From: CAZAAW01 sp964483325
GTDB taxonomy: Bacteria > Pseudomonadota > Alphaproteobacteria > Rhizobiales > Kaistiaceae
Reading direction: 5' to 3'
Assembly: GCA_964483325.1 (NCBI GenBank)
Contig: CAZAAW010000010.1
Location: forward strand, 36,023-100,022
Length of the DNA: 64,000 bases
Position numbers and translations under genes: made by a program. Positions 15,681 through 22,959 of this stretch are shown here, piece by piece. The notes beneath the pieces were generated by a model, which did not search any database, was not told the origin of the DNA, and saw only the letters and a program-made list of their open reading frames with translations. Position 1 is the first letter of the stretch. The number at the start of each line of letters is the position of its first letter.

Positions 15681-17129
15681 ATGATCCGACGAATCGCCGC
15701 CGCCCTCCTGCTCAGTCTTGTCCTGCCGATCGGGGCGGCCGCGGCGCAATCCTGGGATCATCCGACGGTCTTCGATCTGAAGCTCGGCGCTGCTGCCAGC
15801 CAGATCCCCAGCGACGGTTACGTCGACTTCGCCTGCGGCACCAATGGCGGCCCGCCGTCGCGGCCGATTGCCGGCTTCACGGATTTTGCCCTGTGCAAGG
15901 CGGAGCCGTCGGGCCTCCATGAAGTGGCGTTCCGCTACGACGACGAACTGGAATATGTCGCCCGCGCCCACGACAAGGATTACCAGATCGCGCTTTTCGA
16001 GGGCACGACGGCCTACAGCCATCCCGTCATCGTCTCGGCCCTGTTCGACGACGCGGGAATCCTGCAGGGGACACGCATCGTCACCGATCCGCGCGTTTCT
16101 GTCGAGCAGCGGATGCAGGCCGCCGAGCTGAGCAATTTCCTCGGCGCGCGATACGATGTCAGCCGCGATGACTGCACCGACGATGCGCCGGCGGCGGGGG
16201 AGCAGCCGATCGCCGGCAGCTTGATCAAGCGAACCTGCGTGAAGGCGCTGCCGGACGGAAGCGTCGCGACCCTGCGGGTCGAGCACCTGCGCCGTCCCGG
16301 CCAGTCGGGCTTCATGCGCAACTCCAACAAGCCGACGGAAGGCGAGTTCTGGAGTCTCACGCGCCTCGACATCCGTCGCACGCCCGACCCGCAGGAGGAC
16401 ACGCGGACCGCTGCCGCCGCCCGTGCGGCACCGCCGGCCGCGGCCGCCGACCTGGCGCGGCTGCACGATTGCGAGGGCTGCAGCCTTGCCGGATCGGAGC
16501 TGAAGCGGGCCGATCTTGCCGGTGCCCGCCTGCCGCGGGCGAATCTCTCCGGCGCCAATCTGCACGCGGCGATCCTGCGCGGCGCCGATCTTCGCGATGC
16601 CGACCTCTCCGGCGCCAATCTCAATCGCGCCGACCTGCGCCAGGCCGACCTGCGCGGCGCCACGCTGAAGGGCGCCATGCTCTACGGCGCACGCCTCGAA
16701 GGCGCCGTCCTCGACCGGGCCGACCTGTCGGAGGCCATGCTGCAGACCGCCCAGCTGACGCGCGCCAGCCTCAAGGAGGCGACGATCACCCTGGCCGATG
16801 CGCGCCAGGCGCGCTTTGCCGATGCCGACCTGTCGGCGGCCGATCTCTCCGGCTCGCGGTTCGACGGCGTTCAGGGACCGCGGTTGATCCTCAAGGGCGC
16901 CAAGGCACCCAACGCCGTTTTTGCCGGCGCCATGCTGCGCGGTGCGCACCTCAATGACAGCACCTTCACCGGCACCGATTTCTACGGCGCCGATCTCGGC
17001 GAGGCCGATCTCAGCGGCGCCGATTTCGCCCGTGCCTCGCTGCATACCGCCATCCTTCTCAATGCGGTGCAGGACGGCACAGGGTTCGCGGGCGCGACGA
17101 TGCCAGACGGCTCGACACGCCAGCCCTGA
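15681..17129 (+). CDS. Exported six-Cys pentapeptide-repeat protein, copy 1
   Basis: 482 residues. Signal peptide (cleavage near residue 22, AAAAQ). Residues about 25-235 form a domain shared with the protein at 51563-53077: FACGTNGGPPSRPIAGFTDF, LHEVAFRYDDELEY, VIVSALFDDAG and TDPRVSVEQRM. Residues about 260-470 are pentapeptide repeats (A(D/N)LxG), expected to fold as a right-handed beta helix. Six Cys are conserved between the two copies: C52, C72, C165, C186 and a CxxC (C264-C267) at the domain junction; without a following His the CxxC is not a heme site. It precedes a PQQ-ADH on the same strand by 150 bases, which suggests a periplasmic accessory role. I know no described function. Confidence 0.85.
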   Translation: MIRRIAAALLLSLVLPIGAAAAQSWDHPTVFDLKLGAAASQIPSDGYVDFACGTNGGPPSRPIAGFTDFALCKAEPSGLHEVAFRYDDELEYVARAHDKDYQIALFEGTTAYSHPVIVSALFDDAGILQGTRIVTDPRVSVEQRMQAAELSNFLGARYDVSRDDCTDDAPAAGEQPIAGSLIKRTCVKALPDGSVATLRVEHLRRPGQSGFMRNSNKPTEGEFWSLTRLDIRRTPDPQEDTRTAAAARAAPPAAAADLARLHDCEGCSLAGSELKRADLAGARLPRANLSGANLHAAILRGADLRDADLSGANLNRADLRQADLRGATLKGAMLYGARLEGAVLDRADLSEAMLQTAQLTRASLKEATITLADARQARFADADLSAADLSGSRFDGVQGPRLILKGAKAPNAVFAGAMLRGAHLNDSTFTGTDFYGADLGEADLSGADFARASLHTAILLNAVQDGTGFAGATMPDGSTRQP

Positions 17130-17279
17130 AGCGGTCGGCAGGCTTCCTCCCCAGATGATCTCAGCCTTGGGTTGTTCCGGGCAAAGTCCGTGTGTTAGCC
17201 TTACGGGCGCATCTGTTCTGATCGAGAGTCAGCTCAGATGCGCTACTAAATAATTAATAGAAAGCAAAAGGACACGAGG

Positions 17280-19037
17280 ATGGAACGGACAAGAGTTTAT
17301 CATGAGCGAACGGGGCATTCGCGCCTGCTTCTTACTTCCGTATGCAGTGCGGCGGCCGGTGTTTTTCTGATCGCCACCGGTGCCAGCGCCGCCGATGTAA
17401 CACCGGAGCGGCTGATCGAGCAGGAGCCGCAGAACTGGCTGCAGCCGAACCGGGACTATTCGGCGACGCGGTATTCGCCTCTCGACGCCATCAACCGCGA
17501 CAACGTCAAGGATCTGCGCCCGGCCTTTATCGTCGGCCTGCGCTCGCACAACAATGTCGCTTCCGATGTCCAGGGTACGCCGCTCGTCGATGACGGCATG
17601 ATGTATCTCTCGGACGGCTGGGGGCGCGTCTACAAGATCGACGTCACGGCCGGTAATCAGGGCAAGACCCAGTGGGTGAACGACCCGGCCGTGCTGGAGG
17701 AGGGCCTCAACCCGCGCAACCGCGGCGTTGCCATGATCGGCAATCTCGTCGTCAGCGCCTTGCTCGACGGCCGCGTCGTGGCGATCGACCGCGATTCCGG
17801 CGAGACCATCTGGGACAAGCAGGTGGGCGGCGATTCCATCGCCGGCGTCAAGGAGAGCTTCACCGTCTCGCCGATCGCCGCCGACAAGTATCTCATCGTG
17901 GCGCAGAGCCGCGGCGATTCCGGAACGCGCGGCTGGCTGGCCGCCCTGACGCCGGAAACCGGCGACGAGACCTGGCGCTGGTATTCCATTCCGGAGCCGG
18001 GCCAGCCCGGCAGCGAGACCTGGAAGGATGACCATAATGCCTGGCGGACCGGCGGCGGCTCATTCTGGGCGGCCGGTTCCTACGATCCGGAGCAGCGGGT
18101 GACGATCTGGGGCTCGGGCAATCCGGTGCCGATGTTCGATCCGGAATACCGCCCCGGCGACAACCTCTTCACCAACAGCGCCGTCGCCGTCGATGTCGAT
18201 AATGGCGACCTCAAGTGGTACTTCCAGTATACGCCGAACGATTCCTGGGACTTCGACGAGATCGGCATCAACCTGCTCTACGATGCCGAGGTCGGCGGCC
18301 AGGCGCGCAAGGTGCTCGGCCATTTCGGCCGCAACGGCTTCTTCTATCAGCTTGACCGGACGTCGGGCGCCTTCATCGCCGGTGCGCAGTATACCGACAA
18401 GGTGAACTGGACGGCCGGGCTCGATCCGAAGACCGGCAAGCCGGTGGAATACGATCCCAATCTCGACATCCAGCGCTATGTCACCGAGGCGCGCGCCTTC
18501 AACGGCGAGACCAAGCAGGTCTGCCCGACCCACCATGGCGGGCTGCGCTGGCAGCCGCCGGCCTATAACCCCGTGAAGTTCATCGCCTATGCGGCCGGTG
18601 CGGAAGGGTGCTCGGAGATCACCGTGAAGACGCCCAAGATCGACCTGGCGGCGGGTGAAGGTCCGGGCGCCGGCGGCACCCGCACCATCCCCGAGAAATA
18701 CGGGTCGCTGAAGGCGTTCGACGTGCGCACCACCACCCAGCTCGCCGAGCACGCCTTCCCGTTCGAGGTGAAGTCCGGCGTCCTGGCGACCGGCGGCGGC
18801 CTCGTCTTCACGGCGCCGATGAACGGCTGGATCGGCGCCTATAATGACGAGACGCTGGAGGAACTGTGGACCTTCAATCTCGGCACGACGCTGAAGGCCC
18901 CGCCGATGAGCTACGCGATCGGCGACAAGCAGTATATCGCCATCCTGACCGGCGGCTCGCCTGACACGGACATTCCGCAGGGCGAGTATCAGAAGCTCGA
19001 GCACACGCCGATGCTCGTCGTCTTCGCCCTCAACTAG
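17280..19037 (+). CDS. PQQ-dependent alcohol dehydrogenase, lanthanide-type DxD signature (ADH1)
   Basis: 585-residue periplasmic quinoprotein dehydrogenase with an eight-bladed propeller. A signal peptide ends near residue 38 (ATGASAAD). Metal/PQQ site residues by alignment of motifs: N281 in GSGNPVPMFDPE, catalytic D324 and extra D326 in SWDFDEIG. The Asp two residues after the catalytic Asp is the mark of lanthanide-dependent enzymes (XoxF, ExaF). The metal-site Glu of the family appears as Asp213 (SRGDSGTRG). The vicinal Cys-Cys pair of MxaF/XoxF is absent, so this is not a true XoxF. Substrate is unknown, probably a primary alcohol or aldehyde. AAAGGACACGAGG precedes the ATG; a terminator follows. 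The convergent cytochrome c is the likely electron acceptor. Confidence 0.88.
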   Translation: MERTRVYHERTGHSRLLLTSVCSAAAGVFLIATGASAADVTPERLIEQEPQNWLQPNRDYSATRYSPLDAINRDNVKDLRPAFIVGLRSHNNVASDVQGTPLVDDGMMYLSDGWGRVYKIDVTAGNQGKTQWVNDPAVLEEGLNPRNRGVAMIGNLVVSALLDGRVVAIDRDSGETIWDKQVGGDSIAGVKESFTVSPIAADKYLIVAQSRGDSGTRGWLAALTPETGDETWRWYSIPEPGQPGSETWKDDHNAWRTGGGSFWAAGSYDPEQRVTIWGSGNPVPMFDPEYRPGDNLFTNSAVAVDVDNGDLKWYFQYTPNDSWDFDEIGINLLYDAEVGGQARKVLGHFGRNGFFYQLDRTSGAFIAGAQYTDKVNWTAGLDPKTGKPVEYDPNLDIQRYVTEARAFNGETKQVCPTHHGGLRWQPPAYNPVKFIAYAAGAEGCSEITVKTPKIDLAAGEGPGAGGTRTIPEKYGSLKAFDVRTTTQLAEHAFPFEVKSGVLATGGGLVFTAPMNGWIGAYNDETLEELWTFNLGTTLKAPPMSYAIGDKQYIAILTGGSPDTDIPQGEYQKLEHTPMLVVFALN

Positions 19038-19045
19038 GGCGCTTC

Positions 19046-19077
19046 GGAAGGCGGACCGTCCGGCCCGCCTTCCTTTT
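19046..19077 (+). terminator. Rho-independent terminator after ADH1
   Basis: GGAAGGCGG (19046-19054) pairs with CCGCCTTCC (19065-19073), followed by TTTT. It lies between the convergent ADH1 and cytochrome c genes and may serve both. Confidence 0.85.
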
Positions 19078-19082
19078 CCGGC

Positions 19083-19565
19083 TTAGTGTTCTGCCTCGGG
19101 GGCCGCGCCCTCGTCCTTCCCGACGAACGTTGCCACGATGTATTCGACGATCGCGTTGACCTCGCGGTCAGAGAGCGGCGGCGTGCCGGGCGGCGGCTGC
19201 TGGTCGCCAAGATCCGCGGCCGTCATGCCGTAGCAGCGATCATCGGTATAGGCGTTGCGGTCGAAGGAGGGCATGCCCGTCCCGGGCCGGCCGCACCGGA
19301 TCACCTCGGCAAGCTGTTCCCGCGTCAGCGGCGTCGTATGCAGGTTGGCGCCCTCCGGCTCCTGCGGCACATCCGGCACGCCGTTGCCGGTGCTGCCATG
19401 GCAATCGCGGCAGGGGGCCTTTGATCCCCACAGCTGCTTGCCGAGCGCCAGGACCTGCGCATCCTGCGCCGGGGCGGGGGTTGCGAGCACGGCAAGGCCG
19501 AATGCGAATATCGTGCTGGCCAGAAGCCCCGTACCGTGTCGCGCCCATCCGGTCGTTCCCGTCAT
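19083..19565 (-). CDS. Periplasmic c-type cytochrome paired with ADH1
   Basis: 160 residues. A signal peptide ends near residue 33 (PAPAQ). One heme site CRDCH (C52-H56) and a likely axial Met98 in CGRPGTGMPSFD. Two further Cys (C91 and C111 in DDRCYG) probably form a disulfide. The block CGRPGTGMPxFD-AYxDDRCYG-ADLGDQ-PP is shared with the cytochrome at 53243-53896, also beside PQQ-ADHs, so the pair defines a dedicated cytochrome family. Likely the direct electron acceptor of ADH1. The start at 19563-19565 is chosen to give a normal signal peptide. Confidence 0.87.
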   Translation of the reverse strand: MTGTTGWARHGTGLLASTIFAFGLAVLATPAPAQDAQVLALGKQLWGSKAPCRDCHGSTGNGVPDVPQEPEGANLHTTPLTREQLAEVIRCGRPGTGMPSFDRNAYTDDRCYGMTAADLGDQQPPPGTPPLSDREVNAIVEYIVATFVGKDEGAAPEAEH

Positions 19566-19732
19566 CTCCACTCCTCTTCTTTTCTGTCGATGGATCAATT
19601 GCGATGGCCGCCATACGGTAGCCGGGATCGGCATCGGAGCAAACGTCCGTGCGGCAGCGGCTTGACAGGCGTTCGCATTCCGTTCGAATCGGCCGGAGGG
19701 GGGTCGCCGATGAGCTTGGGGGCATCGCGCAT

Positions 19733-21049
19733 ATGAGATCTTTGCCGAAGGCGGTGGGGCGCGGCCGGAGGAGCCTGTCGGCTGCCTGTGCGGGCCTGGC
19801 GGTTGCGCTCGGCATCGGCATCGGAAGCTGGCTGGCGGCGGCCGGGCCTGCCGCGGCCGGTGACAAGCAGGCGGCTTCCGACATTCCCGACTTCGAGATC
19901 CGCATCATGCGTGGCGGACGGGAGATCGAGCTCAGCGGCGGGATCGGCCCGGGCATCAACGACGCCCTGATCGCCGCCCTGGAGAAGGCACCGCGGGCGC
20001 AGGTGATCCATCTCGACAGCTCCGGCGGACTCCTCGACGAAGGCCGGATGCTCTATCGCACGATCCGCCGGCACGGGCTGACGACCTACGTCTACAATGC
20101 CTGCGCCTCCGCCTGCGTCATGGCCTTCATGGCCGGGCGGCCGCGCCTCATCGCCGCCGATGCCAAGATTGGGTTTCATCAGGCGAGCAGCACCGGCGGG
20201 CCGCAGGACGCCAAGCTGGCGACGATGCTCTACATCGAATTCCTGGCTGGCGCCGGTATCGGCCGCCCGCTGCTGGATCATGCCAGCACGGTCGACAACA
20301 AGAGCATGTGGTACCCGTCGGAGGAGGAGCTGCGCGCGGCGAACGTCATCACCGACGTCGTGCCGGACGACAGATTTGCCGCCTCCGGCCTCGGAACCGA
20401 TATCGATACGGCGAAGGTCGAGACGACCGTCGACGAGGCCTTCCCGGTCCTCGGCGTCCTGCGCCGCCGGGATAATTCCGCCTACATGCAGATCGTCGAG
20501 CAGTTCCTCCGGCAATACCGCGCCGGCGCCACCTGGGAGGATATCCGCAGCAAGCTCTACGGCGTCGTAGATGGCTATGTGGCGCGTGACATCGCCCTTG
20601 CCGATGACGATGTCCTGCATGCCGTCGGGCAGTTTCTTGTCGACGAACTGCGCGTGCTCGCCGTCGTCCAGCCGGACGCCTGCCACAGCTATCCGATCGG
20701 CATTGGCGGCGAGATCATCGGGTTTCTGCCGGAGTCCCTTCAGGACCTGTCGCTGCAGCTCGGCTCGCGCATCGTGTCGACGGCGACGGTCCGCCAGCGG
20801 CTCCCGGCCGACGCGGCCGACCGGTTGTGGACCCGGGTGTTTGCCGCCATGGAGGAGCGCGCTACGGCCGGGCAGATGGCCCTGCTGGCTGCCGAGCCCG
20901 CCCGCCTGCAGCCCTCACAGTCGGCCGACTATTGCGCGATGGCAGCCAGTCTCTACGAGAGCATTCTGGAGTTGCCGTCGGCCGATGCGGCGGCGCTTCT
21001 GCGCACGACCTTCGAGACGCCGGTGGCGGCCGTGGCCGGCGCACGCTGA
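19733..21049 (+). CDS. Exported ClpP-fold (COG3904-like) protein
   Basis: 438 residues. An N-terminal hydrophobic stretch (LAVALGIGIGSWLAAAGPAAAG) is a signal peptide or anchor. Residues about 85-155 carry the ClpP/crotonase-like pattern: VIHLDSSGGLLDEG, TYVYNACASACVMAFMAG with the candidate nucleophile S126 between two Cys, and KIGFHQASS with H149. The rest (about 160-438) is helical and unassigned. Such periplasmic ClpP-like proteins are widespread in Alphaproteobacteria with no settled function. The ATG at 19733 fits the signal peptide. It diverges from the cytochrome c gene with about 165 bases between. Confidence 0.75.
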   Translation: MRSLPKAVGRGRRSLSAACAGLAVALGIGIGSWLAAAGPAAAGDKQAASDIPDFEIRIMRGGREIELSGGIGPGINDALIAALEKAPRAQVIHLDSSGGLLDEGRMLYRTIRRHGLTTYVYNACASACVMAFMAGRPRLIAADAKIGFHQASSTGGPQDAKLATMLYIEFLAGAGIGRPLLDHASTVDNKSMWYPSEEELRAANVITDVVPDDRFAASGLGTDIDTAKVETTVDEAFPVLGVLRRRDNSAYMQIVEQFLRQYRAGATWEDIRSKLYGVVDGYVARDIALADDDVLHAVGQFLVDELRVLAVVQPDACHSYPIGIGGEIIGFLPESLQDLSLQLGSRIVSTATVRQRLPADAADRLWTRVFAAMEERATAGQMALLAAEPARLQPSQSADYCAMAASLYESILELPSADAAALLRTTFETPVAAVAGAR

Positions 21050-21061
21050 CGGACAAACGAC

Positions 21062-21088
21062 GAAGGCCGCGCTGTCGGCGCGGCCTTC
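21062..21088. terminator. Bidirectional terminator-like hairpin
   Basis: GAAGGCCGCGC (21062-21072), loop of 5, GCGCGGCCTTC (21078-21088): a perfect 11-bp stem between two convergent genes. No strong T-run on either side. Confidence 0.65.
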
Positions 21089-21112
21089 GATCGAATGTCG
21101 GACGTCTGGCGA

Positions 21113-21397
21113 TCAGTAGCGATAGTCAGGCGGGCAGCGCACAACGATGCGCTCGCCGTAGCGGTCGCGCGTGTAGCAATAGCCGGGCTGACCCGCCACG
21201 GCACCGAGGATGGCACCCGTTCCGGCGCCGATCGCTGCACCTGCAAGGGCGCCGCCGGGCGTCCCGCTCGCCAGTCCACCGATCAGGGCGCCCGCGCCCG
21301 CACCAACCACTGCGCCGCCTGCGGCGGACTGCTGCTGGGTGGTGCAGCCGGCAAGGGCGGCGGCGGAAATCATCAGTGCCAGAACGGTCGTTTTCAT
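21113..21397 (-). CDS. Glycine-zipper lipoprotein
   Basis: 94 residues. The lipoprotein signal MKTTVLALMISAAALAGC gives lipidation at the Cys of LAGC. The middle is a glycine-zipper membrane motif (GGAVVGAGAGALIGGLASG and GGALAGAAIGAGTGAILGA). The tail YCYTRDRYGERIVVRCPPDYRY has two Cys. Related outer-membrane lipoproteins are often stress induced. A perfect EcfG-type promoter (21438-21462) lies 41 bases upstream of the start. A second, shorter member occurs at 60354-60581. Confidence 0.85.
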   Translation of the reverse strand: MKTTVLALMISAAALAGCTTQQQSAAGGAVVGAGAGALIGGLASGTPGGALAGAAIGAGTGAILGAVAGQPGYCYTRDRYGERIVVRCPPDYRY

Positions 21398-21437
21398 CGG
21401 GACGCGTCTCCTGTTTTCGCCTTTCGGGACCCGGACC

Positions 21438-21462
21438 AACGCAAGCTTCACGCTTTTGTTCC
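21438..21462 (-). promoter_or_regulatory. EcfG-type promoter GGAAC-N16-CGTT for the glycine-zipper lipoprotein
   Basis: On the minus strand GGAAC (21458-21462), 16 bases, CGTT (21438-21441). This matches the general stress sigma factor consensus of Alphaproteobacteria exactly. Confidence 0.75.
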
Positions 21463-21509
21463 GGGCTTCGGCCTGTCCCGCACAACTGGGTAACCAGGCC
21501 GTTACCATC

Positions 21510-22304
21510 TCAGGCAACAGCCCTGAGCGGATTCTGCTCGAAGAAGAGCACCTGGCTGATCATCGCCTTGACGACGGCCGGGTCGAACGGCTTGGCGATC
21601 AGGAAGACCGGCTCGATCCGTTCTCCGGTCAGCAGGCGTTCCGGATAGGCGGTCACGAAAATGACCGGCGCATTCACCTGGGTGAGGATCTCGTTGACGG
21701 CCTCGATGCCGGAGCTGCCGTCGGCCAGCTGCACGTCGGCCAGGACGAGACCCGGCCGCTCCTGCCGCGCCAGCTCCACCGCTTCCGATGCGGTGCGGGC
21801 GATGCCGGTGACATGATGGCCGAGATTGCGGACCAGATCCTCCAGATCCATGGCGGTGATCGGTTCGTCCTCGATCACCAGCACATCCGTGGCGATCTGC
21901 GAGGCGATTTCGGCACTTGCCTGTTCAATGAGAGAATTGGCTTCCTCGGACGACACGTCCAGGATGCTGGCAACCTCGTCCGCGGTGAAGCCTTCCAGCA
22001 CCTGGAGCAGAAGGGCCTGCCGCGGCCGCGGCGTGATGGCGCGCAGCCGGTTGCCGGCATTGTGCTCCCAGGCCGGCATGGCCGGGTCGGCCGAGGCGTT
22101 GATATCCACCGCCTCCCAGATCCGGCACAGAAGGCGGAACAGCGGCACCGGCATCCGGTCGTCAGCGACCGTGGCGGGATCCTGGGCTATTGTCTCCAGC
22201 ACTGCTGCCACATAGGCGTCGCCGCCTTTCTGACTTCCGCTCAATGCCCGCGCGAACCGGCGCAGCCGCGGAATCTGCGGCGCAATCTCTTGAGCAAGAC
22301 CCAT
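21510..22304 (-). CDS. phyR: General stress response regulator PhyR
   Basis: 264 residues with the unique PhyR architecture: an N-terminal EcfG-like sigma mimic (residues about 1-130: IPRLRRFARALSGSQKGGD, ITPRPRQALLLQVLEGFTADE) and a C-terminal receiver domain (VLVIEDEPITAMDLEDLV, phospho-acceptor Asp in LVLADVQLADGSSG, VIFVTAYPERLL, LIAKPF). Phosphorylated PhyR sequesters NepR and frees EcfG. The start at 22302-22304 (MGLAQEIAPQIPRL) fits the family. It diverges from nepR1; its own EcfG-type promoter is at 22350-22375, giving positive feedback. Confidence 0.95.
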   Translation of the reverse strand: MGLAQEIAPQIPRLRRFARALSGSQKGGDAYVAAVLETIAQDPATVADDRMPVPLFRLLCRIWEAVDINASADPAMPAWEHNAGNRLRAITPRPRQALLLQVLEGFTADEVASILDVSSEEANSLIEQASAEIASQIATDVLVIEDEPITAMDLEDLVRNLGHHVTGIARTASEAVELARQERPGLVLADVQLADGSSGIEAVNEILTQVNAPVIFVTAYPERLLTGERIEPVFLIAKPFDPAVVKAMISQVLFFEQNPLRAVA

Positions 22305-22349
22305 GGATTCCCTCCTCTTGCACGCGGCAACAAGCGCGTCGGTCAATAT

Positions 22350-22375
22350 AACGGCGAGGGTGCCGGCCCGGTTCC
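22350..22375 (-). promoter_or_regulatory. EcfG-type promoter GGAAC-N17-CGTT for phyR
   Basis: Minus strand GGAAC (22371-22375), 17 bases, CGTT (22350-22353), 45 bases upstream of the phyR start. Confidence 0.75.
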
Positions 22376-22383
22376 AGCTTTCC

Positions 22384-22408
22384 GGAACAAATTTCAGAGA
22401 CCGGCGTT
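22384..22408 (+). promoter_or_regulatory. EcfG-type promoter GGAAC-N16-CGTT for nepR1
   Basis: Plus strand GGAAC (22384-22388), 16 bases, CGTT (22405-22408). Back to back with the phyR promoter, 8 bases apart. The leader to nepR1 would be about 100 bases. Confidence 0.72.
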
Positions 22409-22520
22409 TAATGCCGGGAGCCCTTCCTGGGTTGGATCGGCTGCTGGTGACGCTGATTGTATCCCGGGCGGCTCAGGTTCGGGCAGCAACACCGTTTACG
22501 AAGGCGTTCAAGGCTATTAA

Positions 22521-22742
22521 GTGGCTCCCATCATGGTGAGAAAGAGGCAAATCCCTGCTGCCGCTACCGCGGACGGTGCTGACGACCGAAGCAGGGACCC
22601 GGATGTGATCGCCGCCATCGGGCGGCGCTTGCAGGGAATGTACTCACGCGTGCTCAACGAACCTATCCCGGATGATCTCATGCGGCTGGTGGAGCAGCTG
22701 GAGCAGGGGGAGCCTGAGGGCAAAGACGCCCCCGAGGACTGA
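22521..22742 (+). CDS. nepR: NepR family anti-sigma factor, copy 1
   Basis: 73 residues. The NepR core DPDVIAAIGRRLQGMYSRVL-NEPIPDDLMRLVEQLE is clear: two amphipathic helices joined by EPIPD that bind EcfG or PhyR. The start is a GTG at 22521; an in-frame ATG at 22533 is an alternative. It sits opposite phyR but is not followed by ecfG, unlike the usual locus; ecfG is 2.6 kb downstream behind a second nepR. One copy may be the main anti-sigma and the other a modulator. Confidence 0.85.
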   Translation: MAPIMVRKRQIPAAATADGADDRSRDPDVIAAIGRRLQGMYSRVLNEPIPDDLMRLVEQLEQGEPEGKDAPED

Positions 22743-22959
22743 TCGGCCCGCCAAGAGTTAAAGCCAAGAGTTAGGCTTGGGCCGATGGAAAGAGTTGAAT
22801 GGCTGGCGCTGCGCCGATTCCTTTTCAAGCCTTCGTCCGGGACTGGGTCCCGCGCCCCGTGGCCGGGCTGCGGCTAATTCGTGGCGAGCGCTTGTGGCCG
22901 GACGCAAGGGGGCGCGGAAGCTGCTCTGCGGCGGCGCGTCTGAGCCAGCCGGAGCAGCC

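Noticed and set aside
15327..17045. Long minus-strand frame of 572 codons full of IGAxEIGA-like words
   Set aside because: It is the antisense image of the pentapeptide repeats of 15681-17129; only its last 81 codons (DUF2630) are real.
17280..19037. Naming ADH1, ADH2 or ADH3 as xoxF or mxaF
   Set aside because: The vicinal Cys pair and the XoxF N-terminal motifs are absent, and no xoxG/xoxJ lies nearby; only the DxD signature is shared.
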